Assembly: GCA_033297205.1 (NCBI GenBank)
Contig: MU859101.1
Coordinates: 62,001-126,000, forward strand
DNA length: 64,000 nt
Direction of reading: 5' to 3'
From: Pseudoneurospora amorphoporcata
Taxonomy: Eukaryota; Ascomycota; Sordariomycetes; Sordariales; Sordariaceae
Shown: positions 55,367 through 64,000 of the stretch, piece after piece
How positions within the stretch are numbered: position 1 is the stretch's first letter
Layout of the letters: each line of letters starts with the position of its first letter
The notes under the pieces: model-generated
Database searches by the model: none
Told to the model about the DNA's origin: nothing
The model's input: only the letters and a program-made list of their open reading frames with translations
Made by a program: the position numbers and the translations under genes

Positions 55367-56434
55367 ATGTCAGACGACCGAATGGAAATCTCCGACGAGG
55401 AGGGCTCCTCCCTCTTCGCATCGCCCACTCATCCTCCCACTTCCCGCGCGCATCCCCCGTCGCAATCGCAACAACAACAACAACAGCAACAGAAAACTCC
55501 CGTCGCTTCGAGCGCCGCCGCAGCAGCAGCAGCAGCCACAACAGCCAAGGACCCCACAACCAATCAAAGCAGTAGTCGCTCATTCGGCATCGACAACACC
55601 ACCATCGAGAGTCGCGAAGCCGCCCTACAGCGAGAGCTAGAAGGAGTGCGCAAGATCAACCAAGTGATCCAAGGCGTTATTGGTACGCTGGAGCGCGCAA
55701 AGGGGAATATGGGCGTAAGTTTTTGCTTCTTTCCTCCGATACCCCTTCTGTTTACTTCTCCCATTACTAATGAATGATATCTCTCACAGACCGTCGACCG
55801 CACAATCCACTCCGCCTCCACCCTCCTCACAACCTGGACCCGCATCCTCTCCCAAACCGAGCACAACCAGCGCCTGCTGCTCAACCCCTCCTGGAAGGGC
55901 GCCACCGCCGACCTACTCGAGATCGAAGCCGAAGCCCTCGAGCGCCAGCGCGAAGCCGAACGCAAAGCCGCCGAAGCAGAGCGCAAGCGCGAGGAAGCGC
56001 GGCGCAAAGCAGAAGAAGAAGCCGAACGGAGACGGTTGGCGACTAGTGTTAGTCATACAGGGGTAGGAGCGAGGGGACGGCCGAGGAGTAGGAGTGTGGG
56101 AATGGTCAGTTCGAAGTATGGCATTGGCGTTACCAGGAGTGCGAGTACTGCGGCGGGGACGAGGGGAGGAGGCAGGTCCGGGTCGGGAGTGGGAAGTTTG
56201 GTTGGAACTGGGAGGACGGGGACGGCAGGTACGGCGACTGGAAGAGCGGGCATGACTACTAGGAGTGGATTGGCTTATCGACCGGCTGGGGCGGGGACGG
56301 GAACGTCGGGGATACCGAGTGTGAGAGGAGGCAGGGGAGGGACGACAACGACCACTAGGGGCGCGAGGGGTGGGAGTGCGACGACGAGAGGGGCGAGGGG
56401 AGGAAGTACCACGAGAGGTGGGAGTGCGCGTTGA
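55367..56434 (+). CDS. duo1: DASH complex subunit DUO1
   Basis: Two exons: 55367-55714 and 55790-56434, giving 330 aa. The intron is 75 nt (GGC|GTAAGT ... TACTAATG ... CTCACAG), phase 0, at the conserved junction KGNMG|TVDRTIHSAS. The N-terminus (MSDDRMEISDEEGSSLF) is followed by poly-Gln and poly-Ala. The Duo1 helical core covers about residues 75-150: ESREAALQRELEGVRKINQV, IGTLERAKGNM, STLLTTWTRILSQTEHNQRL and LNPSWKGATADL. A charged coiled coil (EALERQREAERKAAEAERKR) and a long Gly/Arg/Thr-rich tail end the protein. DUO1 is part of the Dam1/DASH ring that couples kinetochores to spindle microtubules. The basic tail may bind microtubules. The gene is convergent with RNase H2B, 281 bp away. 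Confidence 0.92.
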
Positions 56435-56715
56435 GTAGGCGGAAGAGGATGGATCAAAAGTGTGCTGGGCATGCTTGTTGATGATCATGACCATTGACGA
56501 AATGAAGATATGATAGAGTGCTGTATCTCCGTGACGGAGAATCATGATATCTTGTTAGAACCCCCATATACCCAATACCTATGTACAGATACCCTAACCC
56601 GAACCTTGAAACCAAACCTTGCAAACCCTGGCGTTATGACTACCTTTGCAACCATATCACATGATTCCCTTTTTCCCTTTTTCTTCATCCATCCAGACCC
56701 TTTTCAGTAGGCTGT

Positions 56716-58017
56716 CTACGTCTTCTTCTGAAAAAAACTAGTCAACTTCATCATCCCCCTCGTATTAACCTTGGCCAGCTCTTTGACCCCCCTACTCACA
56801 CCCGCCTTCTTGACTTTTTCCTCTTCTTCCTTCTTGCGTCTCTTCTCCGCCTTCTCAAACGCATCCTCTTCGTCCCCGGCTATCCGCTTCCTGCTGAAAT
56901 CGCCATGCGACCGCGACGCTACCGCTTCTTGGCGGAGCTTGGTCAACTGCAAAAGGTAGGACTCTAGCGGCGCAAAGTCCACTGATGGGGGGTTGAAAAG
57001 GGAGGGTTTGAGATGGGCGGAGAGAGAGGGGGGAAGGTAAGAAGAGGTGAGGAAGTTGAGGGATACCCTTAGACGTTGAAGACTTAGAACTTCGGGGGTG
57101 GGAGTCAGAGAGGGGAGGACTTCGTTGTTAGGGGTTGCAACGGCGGTGGTGGCTTCTGACAGCGAAGTCGTCGTCGTCGTGGTCTTTGTTACTTTGGTCA
57201 TATCTTCAGGTTCCCCCTCTTGCGACCCAGCAGACTCAACAGTGACGGTCGTACTCGACCTCGTCATTGACACCGCCGTCGACCTAATCCCCACTATCGG
57301 CGCCTCCAACGCCTTGGTCACAAACTTCTCCTCCATACTCTTCGGCAGCCCGTCTTCGGCACTACTCATGCGCTTAGCTTTCTGCAACAGCTCCTCGACG
57401 AGTTTACTCTCGTTGAGGCGGAACATGGTCTCATCGCCCGCTTCGACGGTGTCGCAAACAGCCGCCATGCGGGCTTCGAGCAGTTGGCGCGTTGATGGCC
57501 ATTTGAGGACTTCCACGAGGTGGTTTTCTTTTCGGCACCCTGAATCGCTGTAGTCCCCCTGCTCCGATACGGCGTCCAAGTGGTCGTCGCTTGAGAGGAA
57601 CATGCGTTTCTTGTCTGTGATTTTGGCTGCTAGGGCGGGCAGGACGAGGAAGAGCGGGTCGACGGGTGTTGCCACGTAGAGGTCCGAGTCCTTTGTGGTT
57701 TGCGCGGGTGCGAGGGGGGTGCCGTCGATTAGCCAGCTGCGAGGAGATTTGTTCTGGGGGGCGGCCATCTTGGTGAACTCGTAGAAGCCGGTGGAGGGGC
57801 AGACGAGGTAGCGGGTTGGTTTGGCATAGCGAGGGTTTTGCAGGGTGATGATGCGGGATTCGGGCGTGGCGGACTTGGGGAGGATGAACACGTTGGGAGG
57901 GGAGTCGAGTTCGGGCGCGAGGGTGTAGATGGAGCTGGTGTTGCTGGAGGTGGTGCTCTTTGTCTTTTCTGCGCTGGCCGTTGCCGCGGCTTTGGACGAT
58001 CGTGTTGTTCGTGGCAT
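56716..58017 (-). CDS. rnh202: Ribonuclease H2 subunit B (RNH202)
   Basis: One exon of 433 aa starting MPRTTRSSKAAATASAEK. An in-frame ATG at 58170 would add 51 residues that look like leader sequence, so I prefer 58017. The N-terminal half matches the Rnh202 triple-barrel and wHTH regions: NVFILPKSATPESRIITLQN, FYEFTKM, SWLIDGT, ATPVDPLFLVLPAL and RMFLSSDDHLDAV, then FLTSSYLPPSLSAHL. The C-terminus ends MMKLTSFFQKKT, a PCNA-binding PIP-box-like motif (MKLTSFF). The B subunit is non-catalytic; it holds the RNase H2 trimer together and tethers it to PCNA for removing ribonucleotides and R-loops from nuclear DNA. The middle (about 270-320) is Thr/Ser-rich and variable. Confidence 0.9.
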   Translation of the reverse strand: MPRTTRSSKAAATASAEKTKSTTSSNTSSIYTLAPELDSPPNVFILPKSATPESRIITLQNPRYAKPTRYLVCPSTGFYEFTKMAAPQNKSPRSWLIDGTPLAPAQTTKDSDLYVATPVDPLFLVLPALAAKITDKKRMFLSSDDHLDAVSEQGDYSDSGCRKENHLVEVLKWPSTRQLLEARMAAVCDTVEAGDETMFRLNESKLVEELLQKAKRMSSAEDGLPKSMEEKFVTKALEAPIVGIRSTAVSMTRSSTTVTVESAGSQEGEPEDMTKVTKTTTTTTSLSEATTAVATPNNEVLPSLTPTPEVLSLQRLRVSLNFLTSSYLPPSLSAHLKPSLFNPPSVDFAPLESYLLQLTKLRQEAVASRSHGDFSRKRIAGDEEDAFEKAEKRRKKEEEEKVKKAGVSRGVKELAKVNTRGMMKLTSFFQKKT

Positions 58018-59427
58018 GGCTGTTTTGGACTTCTCTGGTAGATGTAATGCTCGATCGTGTGTTTGTTTGTTGTTCCAAGAGTCGCAATGTGTGATATCGC
58101 CAGGGTCCAATGGATTGACCCAGCTTCTCCACAGTGAGCGGCACAGACCCCTGACCATCAATCGCGACATTCACTGGAGACCGACGACCCTGGACGCGAC
58201 TGACCGCGATTTCGTAGCGCGGTTAAATGACCCACTTACACGCTTCCCCAACTTTTGCCGTTTGCGCTTTAGTTACTGGCCAACCAGAAGTGTGCCCTTT
58301 CGGGGTTTCCCACGGGTCCCTCAGCAGGAGCGGGACTATTCCCCGCTGTCGTTGTCCCGTCCACGCACTCACTGCCAACCTATGCCACTGTCACACTCTC
58401 TCTCTGCTGGAAACAGCATCTGCACCCAACATCCCGTCACCATCCTTCACTTGCACTTGTCACTTTCCAAGCTAAAGCCGACCATCCTTGATACACCGAT
58501 ACCCATCGCATCCGCCGCCGATTTCACCATTTCAATCTTTTTTTTTTCTTTTTTTTTTTCTGAGCAGTTAATTTGTGGCTTATCGTGAAAACATCCACTT
58601 CCTCTCTTTACTACTCATGGGTAAAAATATTTTCGCTTTTTTTTCTCTTTTCTCCCATTACCACAGCAACGCTGCCTGACTTGACAGTCTCCATAATCTG
58701 TGAGTGTGCCCAAGCCTGGAAGATTCTGAACAAGTTGAAAAGGCCTGAATGGGGCCTTGCGGATTGCGGGCACCCGACCTCAGTTCCATTGTCGATAAGA
58801 TAGAGTTATTATCTTAATTCTCTTCATCTTGGGACTGGACCTATTCTTGGCCGCCACGACTGCTGCTGACTGTGTGGTTTGTTACACCATGACTTTTTAG
58901 ATTTGCCTGGATTTCCTCGAGTTCCACTGGGACAACACCTTTAAGAACAAGCACGAAGTTCCCAAACTTTTCTCGTCCATGTTCTTCCGCTTCCACCGAA
59001 CTCCGTCTACCGCACCGTCTCACCCTCGGGGCGCCTCCCTGCATAACACCATCCAGCCTGCAGTCCTTCCCTTTGGCGACCAATGTCCGTAAATGTCGTC
59101 CTTGCCGCACACTAATTGGCCGCCCAAATAGCCATAGCCTTCAGGTCCCATCCCATCCTTGCATAAACCTGGAACCTGCAACTTCGCTGAACCACCAGCA
59201 CACACACACTTCCCCCGCCGCCGCCCGGTCAATAATCCCAAATTCGATCTCCGCTTTCTATCCCGTGCCCGTCTCCCTGGGGTTCCGGTTCAGCCCTGGG
59301 CCATTTGGGCTAACTCGATAACCTTGGGCCGAGACGACCCCATCGTCTTTCTCGATACATCAGATCCCATTCCAGGGATAGAGCGCTCTGGGTTCGGGTT
59401 ACCAGTGTTGGAACGCAACAAAAGGTC
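58018..59427. promoter_or_regulatory. Divergent RNH202/MCM10 region
   Basis: A 1.4-kb region between start codons. An ACGCGA word lies at 58194-58199, with CGCGA and GCGCGG words just after, about 180 bp upstream of RNH202. The MCM10 side (59000-59427) has long CT/CCA-rich sequence with an open frame in another register but no recognisable product; it is probably leader sequence. T-rich runs lie at 58529-58560. Confidence 0.5.
58194..58199 (+). promoter_or_regulatory. ACGCGA word upstream of RNH202
   Basis: A single MCB-like hexamer 177 bp before the RNH202 start codon. One copy alone could be chance; it is listed because DNA2 and DUO1 show the same word in clusters. Confidence 0.25.
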
Positions 59428-62352
59428 ATGGCGACACATTGGCCACCCCGGTCCCCTCACGAAGCTCTCATCAGTACCCCGCGAGGCCGCCAACGCTTTC
59501 GTGAAATGCAAACGTCGCCCACCCCGTCGCCGTCCAGACTCAGAATGTCCCGATCGCACCCTGCCCTAGCGGCGCGCTACGCCGACAATGAGGACGCTAT
59601 TATGCTCGACGTGGACGATTTGGACGACGAGGATGAGGACGAGGAGATGGTACAGCTGAAGTTGCAGGAAATTCAAGCGCGCATGAAGTTGAAAAAGATA
59701 CAAAATGCAAAGGCGCAAAGGAGGGCAGACTCGTCCATGGACGCACGATCGAACGGAGGCCGACCAGAAAGCGCTTCGGCTAACATGTCGAACAAGTTGA
59801 TGCAACCCCCGGCCGGACTTCCCATTCAGTCAAGGTTAGCTGCGGCAAGAGATAGGATGGAACAACAGTCGAATCCCGTCCAGGTTCCCGCTTCTCCCGT
59901 CAGGAGGGGTCGTAGTGAGTCCGCTCCTCAGCCACCTCAGTCGCCCCAGAGGGTCATGTTGGGAATCGACAAGGGACGAAAAGCGGCCGACATGTCATTA
60001 AAAAGAGCGCCCTCTTTGCGAAAAGTCGAAAGCGAACGTCCTTCCTCCCAGGGTCTGCAATCCCAGCCGTCCGGCTACCTGCGACGATCCATGACGGCAT
60101 CCTTTAGCCAAGATCAACTCGGTTCCCGTCGTCCGGTAAGCTTCGACGGGCGGGCAAGTTCCTTCTCGCAGGCAGAAGAAAGACGTCCTATGAGTTTCAA
60201 CGAGCGGCTAGCAGCCGCAAGGAACGAGGAGCAGGATCGCAAGGAAAAGGCACAGAGGATACAGAAGATCAGGAGTAATGCCTTCAGTATTGGCAGGGAT
60301 GAGATGGAGGAGTACAAGACAAAAGCGGTGGACGTACCTGAAGTTCCATACAAGGCTCCAGAATATTCCCGTGACGAGATTCTCTCAGCAACAGGGACGT
60401 CTTCTTCAACCGCTGGAGCCCGAGGTCGACCTACCACGAGCGCATCATCATCGTTTACAACACTAGTCAACTCCGATAACGAACCTGGCTTCGAACCATA
60501 TTCAGGTCTTCGCCTATCCAAGCGCATTCTCCCCCATAATGTGGTCACACGCGCTATCACAGGCAAGAGGACATATGGATTGAAGGACCTATTGAGGCAC
60601 GTCAAGGCGCCTGATTGGGCCCTCCCCAATGTTGAATCCGATGTTGTCGTTTTCGCCATTGTCGCCACCAAGTCCGAACCGCGCAGTCATCGTAGTGATG
60701 GCAAGCCCCTGGCAGAGCGCGGAAAATACATGGTCATCAGCCTCTGTGATCTTCAGTACGAGGTGGATCTGTTCCTTTTCAACACTGGATTCGACCGCTT
60801 CTGGAAGCTCACACCTGGTACCATCCTCGCCATCCTCAACCCGACCATCATGGCGCCAAAACAGGGACAGCAAGACACCGGTCGGTTCTCGTTGGTGATC
60901 AACAGCGATGAGGACACCATTCTGGAGATTGGTAACGCGCGCGACCTGGGGTACTGCAAGAGCGTGAAGAAGGATGGTATGCTTTGCAAGAGCTGGGTAA
61001 ATCTCCGGCGCACCGAGTACTGCGAGTTCCATAGCAATGAAGCTGTGGACAAGTCAAGAAAGGGGAGGTTTGAACTAAATAACACATTCGGGGGTGGCGA
61101 GTCCAAATACAAGCAAAACTCTAGGTACGCCAAAAATGAAGACCAGAGGAGAAAAGAGGAGGAACTACGACTGAGGGGTCAATATGACCGGTCAACCGGT
61201 AGTCACTTCTTCATGAACCGTAGTGCCGCGGAGCTCATTGACGGCGGTGGCATGGCCGATCAAGCTGAGAAGAAGGAAGCTATCAAGAGAAGCTTGGCGA
61301 GGAAAGAGAAGGAGGCTGAGATTGCAAGAAAACTGGGCGAAGTGGGTGGTGGTGCTGGAAGAGAGTACATGAGTCGAGCCGCTGGTGGCCTTCGCGCAAG
61401 CTTCTCCTCTACCACCTCGGTACCCATGTCAGGTTCTGCTTCCTTCTCGTCAGCTGCAGTCTCAACACCAATGTCGTCACTGTCTGGTCATAGCCAAACC
61501 AACAGCATCAACGACCCGCTAGGCTTCGGCGGCAGACCCCGGTACGACCTCCAAGCCCTCGGCCTACTCCGCAAAAAGGGCGAAGAACAACCCAAGATCG
61601 ATCTCGGCCCAATAAAGCGCAAGCGCCCCGAGTCCGCCCTCTCAAGCGAAAACTCGTTTAGCAAATCCAACTCCAACACCAGCAGCGCAACCATCACTCC
61701 CTCCAACTACACCAGCAACACGAAAGCCCCCTCCCTAGGCTGGGGCTCCGGCCTCCGCGACAAGCTTTCCCGTATGAAAGAAGGCGAAAAGCTCAACCTC
61801 TCCCACCGCGCCAGCACCTCCAGCATGCGCGATTCCACCCCCGCCCTAACCAGATCATCCACATCGACTGGCCTCACCCCCGCCATCAACCGTCTCTCCA
61901 CCTCCTCCAGAGACTTCAACTTCACCAACTCCTCCTCCAACCCCCAAACCACCACAAACCTCCCCAGCCGCCCCTCCCCCGCCGTCCGCTTCTCCGCTGC
62001 TCCCTCTTCTGGCACCACAACCTCCCACTCCTCCTCCTTATCCTCCTCCCGCCTCCTCGGCGCCTCCGCCTCCGCCCGTCTAGCAGCCGCCAGAGCAGCC
62101 GCCGCCGCACAAGCCGCCGCTGCTGCTGCTGCTGCTGCTGCTGAAGGCGGTGGTGGTGGGAACTCGCAAGGTTCCAGCGGGCAACCGCCCGTAAGAAAAA
62201 AGACGCGGTTTGTGACGGATAAAGGCATCAGAGAGGCGGGCAGGGATAGTTTAGGAGAAAAGGGTTTTTTTTTGAGTGCGGCGCAGAAGAGTAGACGGCA
62301 GGTGATGTCGAGTGAGGATGAGGATGATGATTTGGAGATTGTTCTGAACTGA
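59428..62352 (+). CDS. mcm10: DNA replication factor MCM10
   Basis: One exon, 974 aa. The N-terminus (MATHWPPRSPHEALISTPRG) precedes an acidic patch and a coiled coil (EEMVQLKLQEIQARMKLKKI). The conserved internal domain has the OB fold (about 360-505: SKRILPHNVVTRAITGKRTY, YMVISLCDLQYEVDLFLFNT, WKLTPGTILAILNPTIM). The Mcm10 CCCH zinc knuckle follows: C510, C520, C532 and H535 (GYCKSVKKDGMLCKSW, YCEFH). The C-terminal third is low-complexity: Ser/Thr-rich, a poly-Ala run from a GCT/GCC array near 62092-62145, a Gly run, and a conserved basic-acidic end (KTRFVTDKGIREAGRDS ... SEDEDDDLEIVLN). MCM10 binds DNA, the CMG helicase and polymerase alpha, and is needed for origin activation. All zinc ligands are present. 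Confidence 0.95.
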   Translation: MATHWPPRSPHEALISTPRGRQRFREMQTSPTPSPSRLRMSRSHPALAARYADNEDAIMLDVDDLDDEDEDEEMVQLKLQEIQARMKLKKIQNAKAQRRADSSMDARSNGGRPESASANMSNKLMQPPAGLPIQSRLAAARDRMEQQSNPVQVPASPVRRGRSESAPQPPQSPQRVMLGIDKGRKAADMSLKRAPSLRKVESERPSSQGLQSQPSGYLRRSMTASFSQDQLGSRRPVSFDGRASSFSQAEERRPMSFNERLAAARNEEQDRKEKAQRIQKIRSNAFSIGRDEMEEYKTKAVDVPEVPYKAPEYSRDEILSATGTSSSTAGARGRPTTSASSSFTTLVNSDNEPGFEPYSGLRLSKRILPHNVVTRAITGKRTYGLKDLLRHVKAPDWALPNVESDVVVFAIVATKSEPRSHRSDGKPLAERGKYMVISLCDLQYEVDLFLFNTGFDRFWKLTPGTILAILNPTIMAPKQGQQDTGRFSLVINSDEDTILEIGNARDLGYCKSVKKDGMLCKSWVNLRRTEYCEFHSNEAVDKSRKGRFELNNTFGGGESKYKQNSRYAKNEDQRRKEEELRLRGQYDRSTGSHFFMNRSAAELIDGGGMADQAEKKEAIKRSLARKEKEAEIARKLGEVGGGAGREYMSRAAGGLRASFSSTTSVPMSGSASFSSAAVSTPMSSLSGHSQTNSINDPLGFGGRPRYDLQALGLLRKKGEEQPKIDLGPIKRKRPESALSSENSFSKSNSNTSSATITPSNYTSNTKAPSLGWGSGLRDKLSRMKEGEKLNLSHRASTSSMRDSTPALTRSSTSTGLTPAINRLSTSSRDFNFTNSSSNPQTTTNLPSRPSPAVRFSAAPSSGTTTSHSSSLSSSRLLGASASARLAAARAAAAAQAAAAAAAAAAEGGGGGNSQGSSGQPPVRKKTRFVTDKGIREAGRDSLGEKGFFLSAAQKSRRQVMSSEDEDDDLEIVLN

Positions 62353-62694
62353 GTGAGCGGGGCTGCGGGGGTAGGCTGTGTGGGAAAGGATGGATGGTGA
62401 GGGGGAAGAGGCGAGAGAGAACAAGCTTCAAATGAGTGGTGGAATTATGTTGGCGTACGAGCAAAACATTGAGCAGGTAACGGTGTGGTGAAGATCGGAC
62501 GTTTGATGTCTGGATATACGGCGGCCGGTTAGTCTAGTCGGTCGGTTGGGTATCTTCGTGCTTGGTTAATGGCTGGCTATAGACTGGGCAACAACAACAG
62601 GGGTACGGAGGGTCGTTTGGATGGGATGATGGCTTCGGGCTTGGGGTTTCGGAACTTTGAATCTTCTTTCTCTTGTATGATGAATTGAATGACT

Positions 62695-62725
<31 letters not shown>

Positions 62726-63028
62726 TAAGGATACACACACATAACTGGCGCAATGGATTATATGGGATTCTTGTCTCTTTTTTTTTTTTCTTCATTATCA
62801 TTCTCTTCTTCGACTACAAAAGACAACCAATCTGGTGCGAAGCTCTGCTAGCAAAATTTTACCTCTATCTATCGATCGCCGCAACTTTAGAAATCTTCCG
62901 TCTTGATGCATCTTTTTCACGACAACACAAGCGCTGACCGACTGACTGACTTATTTTGACCTGTTTGCGTTACAGCTGCTTTACTTAGGCCCTATTTCCA
63001 CACCTACTTATATCAACAACCAATTAAA
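62353..63028. other. MCM10 3' region to tRNA
   Basis: No gene seen. A CA dinucleotide run lies at about 62695-62720, with a second short ACACAC run at 62732-62740. The first part should be the MCM10 3' UTR. The bases just before the tRNA (caattaaa) resemble those before the first tRNA copy (caataaaa). Confidence 0.6.
62695..62720. repeat. (CA)n microsatellite
   Basis: About 13 uninterrupted copies of CA, downstream of MCM10; probably length-variable. Confidence 0.9.
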
Positions 63029-63100
63029 GCCCGCATGGCTCAGTGGTAGAGCGCATCACTAGTAATGATGAGGTCGTCAGTTCGATTCTGGCTGTGGGCA
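63029..63100 (+). tRNA. tRNA-Thr (anticodon AGT), second copy
   Basis: Identical over all 72 nt to the copy at 20145-20216, with the same strand, no intron and anticodon AGT in the loop CTAGTAA. Internal A-box (TGGCTCAGTGG) and B-box (GTTCGATTC) promoters are in place. Outside the gene the flanks share only a few bases, so this is two members of a dispersed gene family rather than a recent segmental duplication. Confidence 0.95.
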
Positions 63101-63123
63101 TTTGACCTGCAATTGGTTCTTTC

Positions 63124-63129
63124 TTTTTC

Positions 63130-63162
<33 letters not shown>
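63124..63162 (+). terminator. RNA polymerase III terminator of second tRNA-Thr
   Basis: TTTTT at 63124-63128, then 30 consecutive T at 63133-63162, starting 24 bases after the tRNA. This is far longer than needed for Pol III release. Confidence 0.7.
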
Positions 63163-63751
63163 CATTTTGGCTCTTTGTTAACTAACCTGTTTAAGTTCTT
63201 CTCTCGGTGAGCAAGCAAAGTATTGCGAGATTGTTGTAGTTTGTTGTTGATGGTGATGTCCTTGTGCTGTGTGCTGTGTCATCAGGTCGTTCGCGCCTTC
63301 CTGTTTGTGGATTCGGATGAATTGAACAGAGGAGAAAGAGTAAACGAAGCGGGAGTTTGGTCGAACTAGGTTGAAATCATCCGTTTTGATAGCGCTTTGT
63401 TTTCTCTTCTCGTCTCCCCAATTACCCAATCTTCTTCCATTTCGGCTGTTCCCATGGCGACAGCAAACATTTTGTTCCATCCTTCGTTGAAGATTAACGA
63501 TTGGCATCGATAAGATGACTTGGCAGCTCATGCCGCCGCTCTGCGCTTCACAGAACGCGGTCAGCAACAAGCTTTGGCGTTGGAGCTCTTGATTGGGCGC
63601 GGGGTGTTTTGAGGTGCCATTCAGCCTTACTCAGAGGAGCCCACTACCTCCTCGGGTTTGTGTCGTCGAGTAAGAGTTAAGAGTCGGTCATTGATCCGTA
63701 CGGACTATTTTTCCCTTTTCCACATCTTCATCTCTATCTCCTAGCCTCGAG
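63163..63751. other. Intergenic upstream of right-edge gene
   Basis: No gene seen in this 589-bp stretch. It should contain the promoter of the gene that starts at 63752. The minus-strand frame at 63178-63570 has no recognisable motif. Confidence 0.5.
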
Positions 63752-64000
63752 ATGTCTTTCCGATCAGCTTCAACATGGCAACGCCTCAAAGCTGCCACTG
63801 TATCAAGCATATATTCCTTGACAAAGAAGTGCTTGACCTGCCAGCATCTGTCCCATGACCGAACTATCAGCAAAGTTGACCTTGTCGCGTCAGCTAGATT
63901 AGGCTGTCGTTATTGCATCTTTATCCTTAACGCTTTCAACCACTTCGACGCCCAAGATGATTTCAGTAAGGTATCATGGATGAATGACTGGTGTACCTTG
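63752..64000 (+). CDS. Probable HET-type protein, 5' end only (runs off right edge)
   Basis: Open from the ATG at 63752 to the window edge (83 codons, no stop). It starts MSFRSASTWQRLKAATVSSI, then has CLTCQHLSHDRTISKVDLV and SARLGCRYCIFILNAF. A CxxC pair, an S-A-x-x-GCxxC pair and a following hydrophobic helix is the usual opening of one class of fungal HET-domain proteins, before the IRL and SYxWG blocks. Those blocks lie beyond the window, so the family call is tentative. If right, the window is bracketed by allorecognition-type genes. Confidence 0.5.
   Translation, partial: MSFRSASTWQRLKAATVSSIYSLTKKCLTCQHLSHDRTISKVDLVASARLGCRYCIFILNAFNHFDAQDDFSKVSWMNDWCTL

Noticed and set aside
55332..55583. 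Minus-strand Leu/Val-rich frames that resemble membrane segments
   Set aside because: They are shadows of the poly-Gln/poly-Ala codons of DUO1 exon 1.

Overview
The window is nuclear DNA of a filamentous ascomycete, most likely Sordariaceae (Neurospora or Sordaria). Genes are split by short introns (about 55-110 nt in most cases) with GTAAGT/GTACGT donors, CTAAC-like branch sites and CAG/TAG acceptors. Intergenic DNA is rich in simple repeats and in GGTACCTA/CCTACCTA words. HET-domain genes occur at both edges. A Sir2 deacetylase lies next to a PMCA-type calcium ATPase, the arrangement I recall for Neurospora nst-1/nca-2.

Layout. 1-4.1 kb: the 5' end of a HET-domain gene running off the left edge, then a divergent HET gene whose frame is broken four times. 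5.5-6.5 kb: a beta-trefoil-like gene interrupted by a 15-bp minisatellite and a 96-base assembly gap. 9.2-19.4 kb: divergent TRAPPC11 and DNA2. 20.1 kb: tRNA-Thr(AGT). 21-30.3 kb: Sir2 (nst-1-like) and the calcium ATPase (nca-2-like), both on minus. 30.3-40.8 kb: about 10.5 kb with no recognisable gene. 40.8-46.8 kb: a second beta-trefoil-like gene, a decayed kelch gene and its intact membrane-anchored neighbour. 47.5-47.9 kb: a small Lys/Glu-rich gene with an 11-nt first coding exon. 48.3-51.2 kb: a SurE-TTL fusion (PBY1 type). 52.5-62.4 kb: a disordered basic nuclear-type protein, DASH subunit DUO1, RNase H2 subunit B and MCM10. 63.0 kb: a second identical tRNA-Thr(AGT), then the 5' end of another cysteine-rich, possibly HET-type gene at the right edge.

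How the genes work together. Several genes serve chromosome duplication and segregation: DNA2 (Okazaki flap processing), MCM10 (origin firing and elongation), RNase H2B (ribonucleotide removal) and DUO1 (kinetochore-microtubule coupling). Sir2 (silencing) and probably the disordered nuclear protein act on chromatin. ACGCGT/ACGCGA words, the MBF-type cell-cycle box, are clustered upstream of DNA2 and DUO1, with a single copy upstream of RNase H2B. The rest are housekeeping (TRAPP trafficking, calcium export or storage) or fast-evolving accessory genes (HET, beta-trefoil, kelch). I found no CRISPR array, no prophage and no intact transposon. The novelty is modest and lies in the decaying paralogues, an uncharacterised beta-trefoil family, a missed micro-exon gene and the gene-poor stretch.
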